64,000 nucleotides of DNA from Kineosphaera limosa NBRC 100340. Its GTDB lineage: Bacteria > Actinomycetota > Actinomycetes > Actinomycetales > Dermatophilaceae. Location of the stretch: the NCBI RefSeq assembly GCF_000298215.1, contig NZ_BAHD01000015.1, positions 1 through 64,000 of the forward strand, read 5' to 3'. A model generated the notes under the pieces. That model searched no databases. It had not been told where the DNA came from and was given only the letters and a program-made list of their open reading frames with translations. Position 1 is the stretch's first letter, and each line of letters opens with the position of its first letter. Shown piece by piece: positions 8,670 through 17,283 of this stretch. The position numbers were made by a program, and so were the translations under genes.

Positions 8670-9734
8670 ATGCTGCACCCGGCTGCACCTAGGTCGTCGG
8701 CCACCGGCGTCCGCATCGTGCTGGTCGGCGCCCTGTGCGTCGCGATCCTCGGCAGCGCCGTGCTCGCCCTGGGCGTGGGCTCGGTCAACCTGTCCGCGGC
8801 CGAGGTGCTGCAGGTCGTCGCGCGTCGGATGCACCTGAGCGCGGGGGCCGAGGTGACCGTCATTGCGGATCGCATCGTCTGGGAGCTGCGCCTGCCGCGG
8901 GTCTTGGCGGCGATCTGCGTCGGCGTCGGCCTGGCTCAGTGCGGGGTGGTGCTGCAGGCCTTGACGGGCAACGAACTCGCCGACCCCTACCTGCTGGGCA
9001 TCTCCAGCGGCGCCGCCACGGGTGCCGTGTCCGCGATCATCCTCGGCTGGTCGCTGCCCGGCCTGCCGGAGACGGTGCGGGTGGCCAGCAGCGCCTTCGT
9101 CGGGGCTCTCGTCGCGCTACTCGTGGTGTTGGCGCTGGCCACGGGACGGTCGGGTGAGTTGCCGCCGGCCCGGACGATCCTCGCGGGGGTCGCGGTGGGT
9201 CAGCTCGCCGGGGCGGCGACGTCGCTGATCGTCATGGTCTTCGGGGGCCGCGACGGGGCGCGGGCGGTGCTGCAATGGACGCTGGGGTCGTTCGCCGGTG
9301 TCCGCAGCGACCACGCGATCTTTCTCGCCGCGCTGGCGCTCGTCACGGTGCTCGTGCTTACCGCTGCCGCCTCGACCCTCGACGGCTTCGCGTTCGGGGA
9401 GACCTCGGCCCGGTCGTTGGGGATCGCCGTGACCCGCGTCCGTTGGTCGTTGCTGGCCGGGTGCGCCCTCGTCACTGCGGGGACGGTGGCGGTTGTCGGG
9501 CCGATCGGCTTCGTGGGCTTGACGATTCCGCACATCGTGCGGCTCATCACGGGCCCCGCCCACCGCATTCTGCTACCGGTCTCCGCGCTGGCCGGCGGGC
9601 TGCTCATGCTGTGGTCGGACACCGTCGCGCGTTCGGCGGCCCCCGGGCAGGAGATCCCCGTCGGCATCGTCACGGCCGCGGTGGGGGCGCCGGTGCTCGT
9701 GGTGCTGCTGCGCAGACAGGCCCGACGATCATGA
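8670..9734 (+). CDS. btuC: Cobalamin/iron-siderophore ABC transporter permease (FecCD family)
   Basis: A 354-residue integral membrane protein of the BtuC/FecCD family with about ten hydrophobic segments. Recognisable stretches are LRLPRVLAAICVGVGLAQCGVV (residues about 72-93), GNELADPYLLGISSGAATGAV near 103 and the coupling region GPIGFVGLTIPHIVRLITGP near 278-297. It starts 7 bases after btuF. The B12 riboswitch upstream makes corrinoid import the best assignment, although the same family moves siderophores. Confidence 0.93.
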   Translation: MLHPAAPRSSATGVRIVLVGALCVAILGSAVLALGVGSVNLSAAEVLQVVARRMHLSAGAEVTVIADRIVWELRLPRVLAAICVGVGLAQCGVVLQALTGNELADPYLLGISSGAATGAVSAIILGWSLPGLPETVRVASSAFVGALVALLVVLALATGRSGELPPARTILAGVAVGQLAGAATSLIVMVFGGRDGARAVLQWTLGSFAGVRSDHAIFLAALALVTVLVLTAAASTLDGFAFGETSARSLGIAVTRVRWSLLAGCALVTAGTVAVVGPIGFVGLTIPHIVRLITGPAHRILLPVSALAGGLLMLWSDTVARSAAPGQEIPVGIVTAAVGAPVLVVLLRRQARRS

Positions 9735-9762
9735 GGGCGGCGATCGTGAGGGCGGTGCGCCG

Positions 9763-10560
9763 ATGCGGGTGACGACACAGTCGCTGGGGTGGTCCGCGGG
9801 CCGCGGTCGAGAGGCCGTGCCCGTGCTACGTCCGCTCGATGTCGCGGTCGAGCCGGGGCGTCTGACCGGGGTCGTGGGACCCAACGGGTCGGGCAAGACG
9901 ACGCTGTTGCACCTGATCGCGGGGTTGCGCCGGCCCACTCAGGGCACCGTGCACTACGCGGAGGCCGACGCGGCCCGGTTGTCGTCTCGGCGCCGCGCCC
10001 AACTGGTCGCGCTGGTCGAGCAGCATCCGCAGACGACGCTGGAGCTCACCGTGCGCCAGGTCGTCGAGCTGGGCCGAATCCCCCATGTGGGTCGCTGGCC
10101 GGGGAGTAAGGACGGGGACGCCGACGCGGTTGCGCAGGCGCTGGCCGTCGCGAGCGTCGGGCATCTGGCGCACCGAAAGTGGCCCACGCTCTCCGGTGGG
10201 GAGCGCCAGCGCGCCCAACTGGCCCGGGCGATCGCGCAGCGACCCCGGCTCCTACTGCTGGACGAGCCGACGAATCACCTGGACCTACGGCATCAGATCG
10301 CGCTGCTGCAGACGGTCGCCGGGTTGGGCGTCACCACGGTGGCGGTGCTGCACGATCTCGATCTGGCCGCCGCGTTCTGTGACGACCTCGTCGTTCTTGA
10401 CGAGGGTCGCCTCGTGGCCGCCGGCCCCACGGCGCAGGTGCTCAGCGAACGTCTCGTTGCGGAGGTTTTCTCGGTGCGGGCGCGGGTGCAGCACACCGAC
10501 CGACTGCGCATGAGCTGGTCCGGTCTCGTGCGCCCCGATCAGCTGGAGGGCGCGTGGTGA
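9763..10560 (+). CDS. btuD: Cobalamin ABC transporter ATP-binding protein
   Basis: The 265-residue ATPase of the importer. The Walker A motif GPNGSGKTT is at about residues 40-48, the Q-loop at LVALVEQHPQ, the signature LSGGERQRAQLARA near 145 and Walker B LLLLDEPTNHLDL near 165, with the switch His in VLHDLDLAAAFCDD. ATG 9763 is used; an alternative in-frame region begins near 9731 immediately after btuC. Its end overlaps the next gene by 7 bases. Confidence 0.93.
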   Translation: MRVTTQSLGWSAGRGREAVPVLRPLDVAVEPGRLTGVVGPNGSGKTTLLHLIAGLRRPTQGTVHYAEADAARLSSRRRAQLVALVEQHPQTTLELTVRQVVELGRIPHVGRWPGSKDGDADAVAQALAVASVGHLAHRKWPTLSGGERQRAQLARAIAQRPRLLLLDEPTNHLDLRHQIALLQTVAGLGVTTVAVLHDLDLAAAFCDDLVVLDEGRLVAAGPTAQVLSERLVAEVFSVRARVQHTDRLRMSWSGLVRPDQLEGAW

Positions 10561-11222
10561 GGGTGAGCGGGAGCGGCGTCGTCGTGGCAGTGCTGGTGTC
10601 ACTGACCGACCTCGACAATGCGGCCCGGCATGAGGTGGACGCGGCCCGCTCCGGTGCCCGGCTCGCCGCCCTACAGGGTGCGACCCTGACTCCGCTCGTG
10701 CGGATGCTGGACGAGCTGGCCGCTGACGGGTGCCCGCAGGCCCGGCTGGTCGCGGTGACCACAGCCGCGCGCGAGACCGGGCCGTCGTGGGTCCGGCGGG
10801 TCGCCGGGCACTGGGTGCGCAGCAGCGCGGCGACACGGCAGGCGGCCATGCGGGTGCAGACGGCGGTCGGCGCTCAGGCCCGGCTTGACCCGCCGACGCT
10901 GACTCGACTGCAGTGGCGGGACGTCACCGGCGACGAGGCGCCGCTGCACAGCCCGGCCTGGAGCGAGCCGCCGCCGCACGACCGGCATGTGCTGCTGTGT
11001 CGCGGTCCCCGCTGCAACGCCCGCGGCGCCGATGTGGTGGCCCAGGCCCTCACCGAGCAGTTGCGCAGGGCGAAGCGGCTCGACGACGGCGTCCTGCTCA
11101 CGCAGACGTCCTGCCTCTTCCCCTGCAATCGCGCGCCGGTTGTCGTCGTCCACCCCGACGGTGAGTGGCTCGGGCCGGTCCACCCCGAGGACGTGCCCGA
11201 TCTAGCCCAACGGCTGCTGTGA
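10554..11222 (+). CDS. CbiX-like domain fused to (2Fe-2S) thioredoxin-like ferredoxin
   Basis: A 222-residue protein that begins inside the end of btuD (GTG 10554). The first 85 residues look like a degraded sirohydrochlorin chelatase (CbiX) half-domain (AALQGATLTPLVRMLDELAADGCPQARLVAVT). The C-terminal 80 residues carry CRGPRCNARGA and TSCLFPCNRAPVVVVHP, the four-cysteine pattern of thioredoxin-like 2Fe-2S ferredoxins (NuoE/CbiW type). CbiX-ferredoxin combinations occur in cobalt insertion for cobalamin synthesis. The canonical CbiX catalytic histidines near the N terminus are not visible, so chelatase activity is doubtful. Its place in the riboswitch operon supports a cobalamin-related role. 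Confidence 0.75.
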   Translation: MVRVSGSGVVVAVLVSLTDLDNAARHEVDAARSGARLAALQGATLTPLVRMLDELAADGCPQARLVAVTTAARETGPSWVRRVAGHWVRSSAATRQAAMRVQTAVGAQARLDPPTLTRLQWRDVTGDEAPLHSPAWSEPPPHDRHVLLCRGPRCNARGADVVAQALTEQLRRAKRLDDGVLLTQTSCLFPCNRAPVVVVHPDGEWLGPVHPEDVPDLAQRLL

Positions 11223-11252
11223 CTCGCAGCCTCGCACTGGACAACCGCGAGC

Positions 11253-11288
11253 CCCACTGGACAACTGCTCGAGTTGTTGTCCAGTGGG
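11253..11288 (+). terminator. Hairpin after the btu operon
   Basis: CCCACTGGACAAC (11253-11265) pairs perfectly with GTTGTCCAGTGGG (11276-11288) across a 10-base loop, 30 bases after the operon's last stop. A further direct copy of CACTGGACAAC lies just upstream at 11235-11245, so alternative pairings are possible. There is no U-tract, as is common in high-GC actinobacteria. Confidence 0.6.
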
Positions 11289-11402
11289 TCGGTGATGGTC
11301 CAGCTGGGCCCAGCGATGGTCCAGCCCAGGGCCGAGTTCGTGGCCAGCGCGTTCTGCAGGGGTTCACCCTGAGCGGAGACCGGCGAGACGTTGCGTCGAT
11401 AG

Positions 11403-11421
11403 TTAGGTAAGGCTAACCTAA
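11403..11421 (+). promoter_or_regulatory. DtxR/IdeR iron box
   Basis: TTAGGTAAGGCTAACCTAA matches the 19-bp DtxR/IdeR palindrome (TTAGGTTAGSCTAACCTAA) at all but one or two positions. It ends 5 bases before the start codon of the DUF2470 gene, so iron-dependent repression of that gene is expected. Confidence 0.9.
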
Positions 11422-11426
11422 GCGGC

Positions 11427-12170
11427 GTGAATGTCCCCCCTTCTCACCGGTTGGCCGCCAACGCGCGACGTGCGCGCACCATCCTTGCCACCAGCAGCCC
11501 CGTGGAAATCGGGGTGCTCGGCGACATGCGCACCGTCGGCAAGCACCTGGTCGACACCGACGGATCGGTCATCTGCCGTCCCGACATGATGGTCGGCGAC
11601 TGTCAGCGCTATCTCGAGGCGGGATCGCCTTCGCCGCTGCTCGACCTCGTGGCGGTCGACGTGTGCCCGGTGCCGCAACCGGATCGCCAGCGCGGCTCCG
11701 TTCAGTTGCGCGGCCGCGTTCATCTGGACGCGCGCGGGCTGGCCGAGCCCTGGGCCTCGTTTCTGGGGATGCCTGGGGGTGGCCCCTTCGCCCGGTTCGT
11801 GCCGGAGTCCGTCATGCTGCGTTCCTACGTCCCGCCGGGCACCTATCCGTCGACGCCGGTGGCGGTCGAGGACTTCGCCGTGGCGAATCCGGACTTCCTC
11901 GCGGGCTGGGAGAGCGAGTGGATCGCCCACCTCGACGCGCACCACTGCGACCAGGTCGAGCTGGTCGTGGCCACCCGCTTCCGGCTCGGTGCGCAGGCGC
12001 GGGTGCGCGCGCTGCGCGCCCACGAGAGAGGTCTTGATGTCCGCGTCTACCAGGCGGGAGGCGTCAGCGACCTGCAAGTGCCCTTTCCGGCGCAGGTGCA
12101 GTGCGGCTGCCGCGCCGTCCGCGCCTTCAACGAGGTGCTGGTGGCCGCCGGCGCCGAGCCCGTGCAGTAG
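11427..12170 (+). CDS. DUF2470 / pyridoxamine-5-phosphate-oxidase-like protein
   Basis: A 247-residue protein with a split-barrel flavin/heme-binding fold. The N-terminal part is PNPOx-like, and the C-terminal DUF2470 segment is clear (HCDQVELVVATRFRLGAQARVRALRAHERGLDVRVY, then the conserved DLQVPFPAQVQCGCRAVRAFNEVL). Members of this group include HugZ-type heme-utilisation proteins and are often found with siderophore genes. The GTG start lies 5 bases after a near-perfect DtxR box, so expression under iron limitation is expected. A decayed Fes-type esterase follows, consistent with an iron-acquisition locus. Confidence 0.85.
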   Translation: MNVPPSHRLAANARRARTILATSSPVEIGVLGDMRTVGKHLVDTDGSVICRPDMMVGDCQRYLEAGSPSPLLDLVAVDVCPVPQPDRQRGSVQLRGRVHLDARGLAEPWASFLGMPGGGPFARFVPESVMLRSYVPPGTYPSTPVAVEDFAVANPDFLAGWESEWIAHLDAHHCDQVELVVATRFRLGAQARVRALRAHERGLDVRVYQAGGVSDLQVPFPAQVQCGCRAVRAFNEVLVAAGAEPVQ

Positions 12171-12211
12171 GCAGTCGGGCAGGCCCGTCCGGGCGTCCTC
12201 GGTCGCCGGCT

Positions 12212-13038
12212 GTGGACCCGCTCAACCCGCTTCGCATCGACCACCCGCGTCTCGGCCCGTCCTCGGTGCTGCTCGGTCCACGAGTGCCGGCCCATCCGGC
12301 GTGGAGCCCGTGCGCCCCGACGGTCACCGTCCGCGAGCAGGAGGAGCTGCGGCTGCCCGATCGGCGTATCGCTCTGGTGCGTGACCCCCGCGATCCGTGG
12401 GGCCGGCCGGGCAGGCTCCGCTGCTCGTGCTCTTCGACGAGGCGGCCTGGGTGCGCATGGGGCTGGTCGAGGCGCTGCAGCGGTACCTACCGGTCGTCCA
12501 CGTGGCCCTCGTCGACACCCTCGACGTGAGCCGCAGAGCGCGGGACCTTACCAACCTGCAGCGGGCCCAGGTGCTGCTGGCCGGGGTGCTCGACGCGGTC
12601 GGTGGCCGCCTGCGTCGCCCGTTCGATCCGGAACAGGTGATCGTCGCCGGCCAGTCCTACGGGGGATTGGCGGCGGCATCCTTGGCCACCTGCCGACCCG
12701 ATCTGGCCGGTGCGGCGATCCTGCAGTCGGCGTCGCTGTGGCACCGCTGAGGTATGGCACCCGACGATCCGCGTACCGAGCCCGGCGATCTGCTGACCTA
12801 TCTGCTGTCCCGATCCGGCGCGCTGGGTCTGACGGGGTTGTGCGGCCGGGCGAGGCCGGGTCGCATCGTCGTGCAGGTCGGCACCGACGAGCGAGACCAG
12901 GCCGCGCACGGCCGGGCCTGGCGCGATGCGGCCCGGGCGGCCGGGCTGCTGGTGGACTACCGGGAGTTCCGCGGCGGCCACGACTACGCCTGGTGGGCCC
13001 ACGGCCTGCTGCACGGCCTGGACCTCCTGCTGGCCTGA
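12212..13038 (+). pseudogene. Broken Fes-type enterochelin esterase
   Basis: Pieces of an alpha/beta-hydrolase of the Fes/esterase D group. The N-terminal part reads VDPLNPLRIDHPRLGPSSVLLGP through TVTVREQEELRLPDRR (from a possible GTG at 12212). It must shift frame at the G-run 12409-12411; adding one G restores RPGQAPLLVLFDE. The second frame carries the nucleophile elbow GQSYGG (near 12650), then meets an in-frame TGA at 12748-12750. Reading on in the same frame gives the catalytic-His segment GGHDYAWW up to 13038. Both a frameshift and a stop are present, so the gene is probably dead unless both are sequencing errors. It belongs with the iron-boxed gene upstream. Confidence 0.75.
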
Positions 13039-13132
13039 GGACTACTGGGGTCGCAGACCGGAGGCGAAAACCTCTGTCTGACGCTATGGTTCGCCGCCCT
13101 GCGGCCGATCTGAAAGGGGAGATCTCCAGGCG

Positions 13133-13951
13133 GTGAAGGGTGGCGCGCAGATGAGTGCGGTGACGGCTCACATCGTCGTGGGGACCAAGCACCGTAGCGA
13201 TCCGGGCATCCAGCCGCGCTGGGTGCTGCTGCTGCACGAGGGGCAGAACTACGCCTGGCACATCGTGCGCCTGCAGCTGACGACCGGCGATCTCCCCTCG
13301 ACGCACCCCGATGACCCACCCGGCGTGCTGTGGCAGGCCTCCCGCAACCGCGACCTCATCGGCGAGATGGCGCTGCTCGTGCACCTTTACGCCGCCCGGA
13401 CCCCCGAGATCGTGCGGGCGGCTGCACGACTGGCGCCGCTGCGCAAGCAGCGGGTCGACCTGGCGGCCCTCTCGGCGCCGGACCGCGACCAGGTCGACCT
13501 GCTGCTCGACATGGCGCGCGAGCGCGGTCGCGAGCTCACCCTGGCCGCCACGATCCTGCCCGGTAGCCGGTTGACCGAGCAGGCCTTGCTGGAGCTGCCC
13601 GACTGGGAACTGAACATCGCCCACACCGAGGTGACGCGGACCTGGAGCAGCGACGCCAACGGTCTGGTCGTGACCGACCTGCGAGTGGCCGCCGCCGCGG
13701 ACTCCGACGAAGACGTCTATCGCCCCGAGGGTGACGAGGCGCAGAACGCGAGCTGGGAGCACGAGCTCGACGAGGACGCCGCGGCCGCGGCGCAGGCGCA
13801 GGGCGAGGCCGCCGAGCACGCGGTGGCGGCTGCTGACGCGCCGCGCCCGGGTCGTTTCGGCCGACGTAAGCACCGCGCTCCCGCCGAGCGCGACGACCGA
13901 ACGATCAGCCTCGCCGAGTTCTTCGGCCGCGGCGGCCACGATCGCTCCTGA
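13133..13951 (+). CDS. Conserved-looking hypothetical protein
   Basis: A 272-residue protein with no family I recognise. GTG 13133 is used; ATG 13151 is an alternative with its own AAGGGTGG upstream, giving 266 residues. Residues 8-190 look globular (HIVVGTKHRSDPGIQPRWVLLLHEGQNYAWHIVRLQ, then alternating helices rich in Arg and Ala). Residues 200-260 are acidic and Ala-rich, likely disordered, ending in a short basic stretch and SLAEFFGRG. There is no signal peptide or membrane segment, so it is cytoplasmic. It stands alone between the broken esterase and a convergent glycosylase gene. Confidence 0.75.
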   Translation: MKGGAQMSAVTAHIVVGTKHRSDPGIQPRWVLLLHEGQNYAWHIVRLQLTTGDLPSTHPDDPPGVLWQASRNRDLIGEMALLVHLYAARTPEIVRAAARLAPLRKQRVDLAALSAPDRDQVDLLLDMARERGRELTLAATILPGSRLTEQALLELPDWELNIAHTEVTRTWSSDANGLVVTDLRVAAAADSDEDVYRPEGDEAQNASWEHELDEDAAAAAQAQGEAAEHAVAAADAPRPGRFGRRKHRAPAERDDRTISLAEFFGRGGHDRS

Positions 13952-13975
13952 CCCCGACCACCATCGCGGCTGCAC

Positions 13976-14611
13976 CTAATGCGGCCATACCCCGGAGCTG
14001 CCGCGACGGTGGCTGCCGACCAGGTGGGTGTCGACGATCCCGATGGCCTCCATCAGCGCGAACACCGTGGTCGGCCCGACGAAGGCGAACCCGCGACGCT
14101 TGAGCTCCTTGGCCAGCGCTACGGACTCCGGCGAGCTGCTCGGCACGTCGGCCGCCACCTGCGGGCGCGGCGTCTGTTCGGGCTGGAACGACCACACGAG
14201 GGTCGCGAGCCCTTCCCTGTCGCGACAGGCCACCGTGGCCCGCGCATTGCCGATCGTCGCCTCGATCTTGCGCCGGTTGCGCACGATCCCGGCATCGCCC
14301 ATGAGTCGTGCGACCGCCGACTCCCCGTAACCGGCTACCCGGTCGGGATCGAAGCCCTCGAACGCGGCGCGAAACCCGGGTCGCTTGCGCAGGATCGTCG
14401 CCCACGAGAGACCCGACTGAAAGGCCTCCAGCGACAACCGCTCGAAGACCCCGCGCTCGTCGCGCACGGGCATGCCCCACTCGGTGTCGTAGTACTCGCG
14501 CAGCAGGGGGTCCTTCGACGCCCACACCGGCCGCGCCAGCCCGTCCGCCCCGAGCACCACGTCGGCCTGCGGGACCCCCACATCCTGCGTCACATCTCTC
14601 ACCTCAGCCAT
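13976..14611 (-). CDS. tag: DNA-3-methyladenine glycosylase I
   Basis: A base-excision repair glycosylase that removes 3-methyladenine, 211 residues. The ATG at 14611 (MAEVRDV) is chosen; the frame is open further upstream without homologous sequence. Aligned stretches are WASKDPLLREYYDTEWGMPV, LEAFQSGLSWATIL, GIVRNRRKIEATIGNARA and KRRGFAFVGPTTVFALMEAIGIVDTHLVG, all characteristic of Tag. The zinc-snap residues of E. coli Tag look replaced: Cys4 by Pro, His17 by Tyr, Cys179 by Ser, with only the C-terminal His kept. The enzyme may not bind zinc there. Confidence 0.93.
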   Translation of the reverse strand: MAEVRDVTQDVGVPQADVVLGADGLARPVWASKDPLLREYYDTEWGMPVRDERGVFERLSLEAFQSGLSWATILRKRPGFRAAFEGFDPDRVAGYGESAVARLMGDAGIVRNRRKIEATIGNARATVACRDREGLATLVWSFQPEQTPRPQVAADVPSSSPESVALAKELKRRGFAFVGPTTVFALMEAIGIVDTHLVGSHRRGSSGVWPH

Positions 14612-14894
14612 GGACCGATCCCACCACCGACCACCGACCACCGACAAGAGTTGCTGCACCACCGGTCCGCGGACTCCTGCCTGCAGACAAGGCAGGCAAA
14701 CGGTAAAGGCCAAGAAGTCTTGGCAGTAAATGGAGATTCCAGGTGGTCGGCCTTTATCGAAGAATGGGTGCAAAGTCCCACGAGTAATTCTCCAGACCGT
14801 CGATAGGGTCGGCTGCGCGCCGAAATCTGCTGTGGCCTATCGGTGGGTGAGCGCGACCGCAGACGACGATGTCGAACACCTCAGGGAGACGCCC

Positions 14895-16283
14895 ATGCTC
14901 ACGGAAACGACGTTGACGGAGCCCGACACTCTGCTCACCACAACGGGTCTGCTCATCATCGCGGTCACGGTGGGCCTGCTCATCTGGGGCCGGGTCGCAC
15001 CGATCGTGGCGATGGTCGTCGTGCCGGTCGTCGGTGCCCTGGCCATCGGCTTCGACCTGTCCGAGCTGCAGGAGTTCTTCGCCGGTGGCCTGTCTTCGGT
15101 GATGAACGTCGTCGTGATGTTCATTTTCGCGATCATCTTCTTCAGCATCCTTTCGGATGCCGGGCTCTTCGATCCGCTGATCCGAACGCTCATCTTGATG
15201 ACCAGAGGTCGAGTGGTTCTGGTGTGTATCGGCACGGTGCTCATCGGCGCGATCGCGCACCTCGACGGCGCCGGTGCCACCACCTTCCTGCTGACGATCC
15301 CGGCGCTGCTGCCCCTGTACAAGGCGCTGAACATGAGCAAGTACCTGTTGCTGCTGCTCATCTCGCTGTCCGCGTCGATCATGAACATGGTCCCGTGGGG
15401 TGGGCCCCTGGGGCGCGCGGCCGCCGTCACCGAGATCGACCCCGTGGAGCTCTACCAACCGCTCATGGTCGTGCAGGGCATCGGCCTGGTGCTGCTGCTG
15501 ACCCTGGCGACGCTGCTGGGGCTGCGGGAGATCCGCCGGATCGACAAGGGTGTCGAGGCCGGTGAGTTCGAGGCCGTCGGCAACATCGACGTGCACCAGG
15601 TCGCCGACGACTTCACCAAGCGCCAGATCGAGGCACGTGCCCACGTCGAAGACAAGATCAACCGCAATCGCATCGTCTTCTGGCTCAACGTGCTGCTCGT
15701 CGCCATCGTGCTGACCGTGATGCTCGCCGGCTGGCTGCCGCCGGCACTGACGTTCCTCATCGGTGTCGCCGTCGCCCTGCCGCTGAACTTCTCGCAGGCC
15801 AAGACCCAGATGGACCAGCTCAAGGAGTACGCGCCGAACGCCCTCATGATGGCGGCCGTCATCATCTCCGCCGCGGTCTTCCTGGGCGTGCTCAACGAGT
15901 CGGGGATGTTGGAGTCCATCGCCTTGTCGCTGCTCGGGGTGATCCCCGCGGCGGTCGGCCCGTACCTGCACCTCATCGTCGGCGCCTTCGGGGTGCCGCT
16001 CGATGTGCTGACCAGCACCGACGCGTACTACTTCTCGGTGCTGCCGCTGGTCGACGCCACCGCCAGCCAGTTCGGTGTGCCGACCGCCTCGACCGCTTAC
16101 GCGCTGATGATCGGCAACATCATCGGTACGTTCGTCAGCCCCTACGCACCGGCCATGTGGCTCGCGCTGGGTCTGGCGGGAGCCAACGTCGGCAAGCACA
16201 TCCGCTACTCGTTCGGCATCATGTGGGCCTTCTCGATCGTGCTGCTGCTGGTCGCGGTCCTCGTCGGAGTCGTCGAGGTCTAG
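14895..16283 (+). CDS. CitMHS-family tricarboxylate:metal symporter (copy 1)
   Basis: A 462-residue membrane transporter of the CitMHS (citrate-Mg2+/Ca2+:H+) family with about 11-12 hydrophobic segments. Typical blocks are IAHLDGAGATTFLLTIPALLPLY, MNMVPWGGPLGRAAA and the C-terminal GNIIGTFVSPYAPAMWLALGLAGANVGKHIRYSFG. ATG 14895 is preceded by AGGGAGAC. The 283 bases upstream, to tag, hold no gene and are less GC-rich than the surroundings. It is very similar to the copy at 19667; the two flank prpB-prpD-gntR, which suggests uptake of a substrate or precursor of the methylcitrate route (inferred). Confidence 0.92.
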   Translation: MLTETTLTEPDTLLTTTGLLIIAVTVGLLIWGRVAPIVAMVVVPVVGALAIGFDLSELQEFFAGGLSSVMNVVVMFIFAIIFFSILSDAGLFDPLIRTLILMTRGRVVLVCIGTVLIGAIAHLDGAGATTFLLTIPALLPLYKALNMSKYLLLLLISLSASIMNMVPWGGPLGRAAAVTEIDPVELYQPLMVVQGIGLVLLLTLATLLGLREIRRIDKGVEAGEFEAVGNIDVHQVADDFTKRQIEARAHVEDKINRNRIVFWLNVLLVAIVLTVMLAGWLPPALTFLIGVAVALPLNFSQAKTQMDQLKEYAPNALMMAAVIISAAVFLGVLNESGMLESIALSLLGVIPAAVGPYLHLIVGAFGVPLDVLTSTDAYYFSVLPLVDATASQFGVPTASTAYALMIGNIIGTFVSPYAPAMWLALGLAGANVGKHIRYSFGIMWAFSIVLLLVAVLVGVVEV

Positions 16284-16319
16284 CGACCCCGACGACGAGC
16301 AACGAAGCCGGGTGATCGC

Positions 16320-17219
16320 TCAGCCGGGGACCGAGAAGTTGAAGACGCCGGAGTCGAAGGCGTTGTAGGCCTCGTAGTCGAGCAGGTCGTACAGCTCCCG
16401 GCGGTGCTGCATCTGCGGCACCAGGCGCTCGAAGCCGCCCTCCTGCGACAGCACCCCAAGGGCCCCGTCCATCGCGTGCATCGCGATGCGCAGCAGCGAC
16501 ACCGGCCAGATGATCATGTTCACGCCGACGTCGCGCAGCTGCGCCTCGGTGAACAGCTCGCTCTGGCCGAACTCGGTGACATTGGCCAGGATCGGCACGT
16601 CGATCGCCGCGCGCACCGCCGCGAACTCCTCCAGCGAGCGCATCGCCTCGGGGAAGATCGCGTCGGCGCCGGCCTCGACGAGCCGGGTTGCCCGCTCGAT
16701 CGTGGCGTCGAGACCGTCGACGGCCCGGATGTCGGTGCGGGCCACGATCAGCAGGTTCGGGTCGCGCCGCGCCTGGACCGCCGAGCGGATCCGCCGCAGC
16801 GCGGCCTCCTCGTCGACGACCTGCTTGCCGTCGAGGTGGCCGCACCGCTTGGGGTTGACCTGGTCCTCCAGGTGCAGCCCGGCGATGCCGGCGTTCTCCA
16901 TCTCCTGCACGGTGCGAGCGACGTTCATCGCCTCACCGAAGCCGGTGTCCGCGTCGACCAGGGTCGGCAGGTCGGTCATGCGGGCGATCTGCCCCGACCG
17001 GCCCGCGACCTCGGTCAACGTCGTCAGGCCGATGTCGGGCAGGCCCAGGTCGGCGCTGAGCACCGCCCCGGAGACGTAGACGCCCTCGAAGCCGTGGCGT
17101 TCGATGAGTCGGGCGCTCAGCGGATTGGCGGCGCCGGGCAGGCGGACGAGTTCGCCCGCGGCCAGTCGCTCACGCAGGGTCGCCCTCTTGGCCTCGGGGG
17201 TGGCGGTCGAATACAGCAC
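16320..17219 (-). CDS. prpB: 2-Methylisocitrate lyase
   Basis: This enzyme cleaves 2-methylisocitrate to pyruvate and succinate, the last step of the methylcitrate cycle. Length is 299 residues. The isocitrate lyase/PEP mutase family features are clear: YVSGAVLSADLGLPDIG near 48, the Mg-binding LVDADTGFGEAMN near 86, and the catalytic loop KRCGHLDGKQVV near 122-133 (the KRCGH motif). It starts with GTG after GGAG, 65 bases downstream of prpD, and is the last gene of a gntR-prpD-prpB transcript. A 2-methylcitrate synthase gene is not adjacent. Confidence 0.95.
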   Translation of the reverse strand: MLYSTATPEAKRATLRERLAAGELVRLPGAANPLSARLIERHGFEGVYVSGAVLSADLGLPDIGLTTLTEVAGRSGQIARMTDLPTLVDADTGFGEAMNVARTVQEMENAGIAGLHLEDQVNPKRCGHLDGKQVVDEEAALRRIRSAVQARRDPNLLIVARTDIRAVDGLDATIERATRLVEAGADAIFPEAMRSLEEFAAVRAAIDVPILANVTEFGQSELFTEAQLRDVGVNMIIWPVSLLRIAMHAMDGALGVLSQEGGFERLVPQMQHRRELYDLLDYEAYNAFDSGVFNFSVPG

Positions 17220-17283
17220 GGGAACTCCGTTCGGTCAGCCGGTCGCGCCGGCGGGTTCAAGGGTCAGAGGGGTTCGCTGGGGT

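Noticed and set aside
12101-12211. Extending the esterase pseudogene upstream into the DUF2470 gene
   Set aside because: The frame overlaps the conserved C terminus of the DUF2470 protein and encodes Arg-rich shadow sequence before VDPLNPLR.
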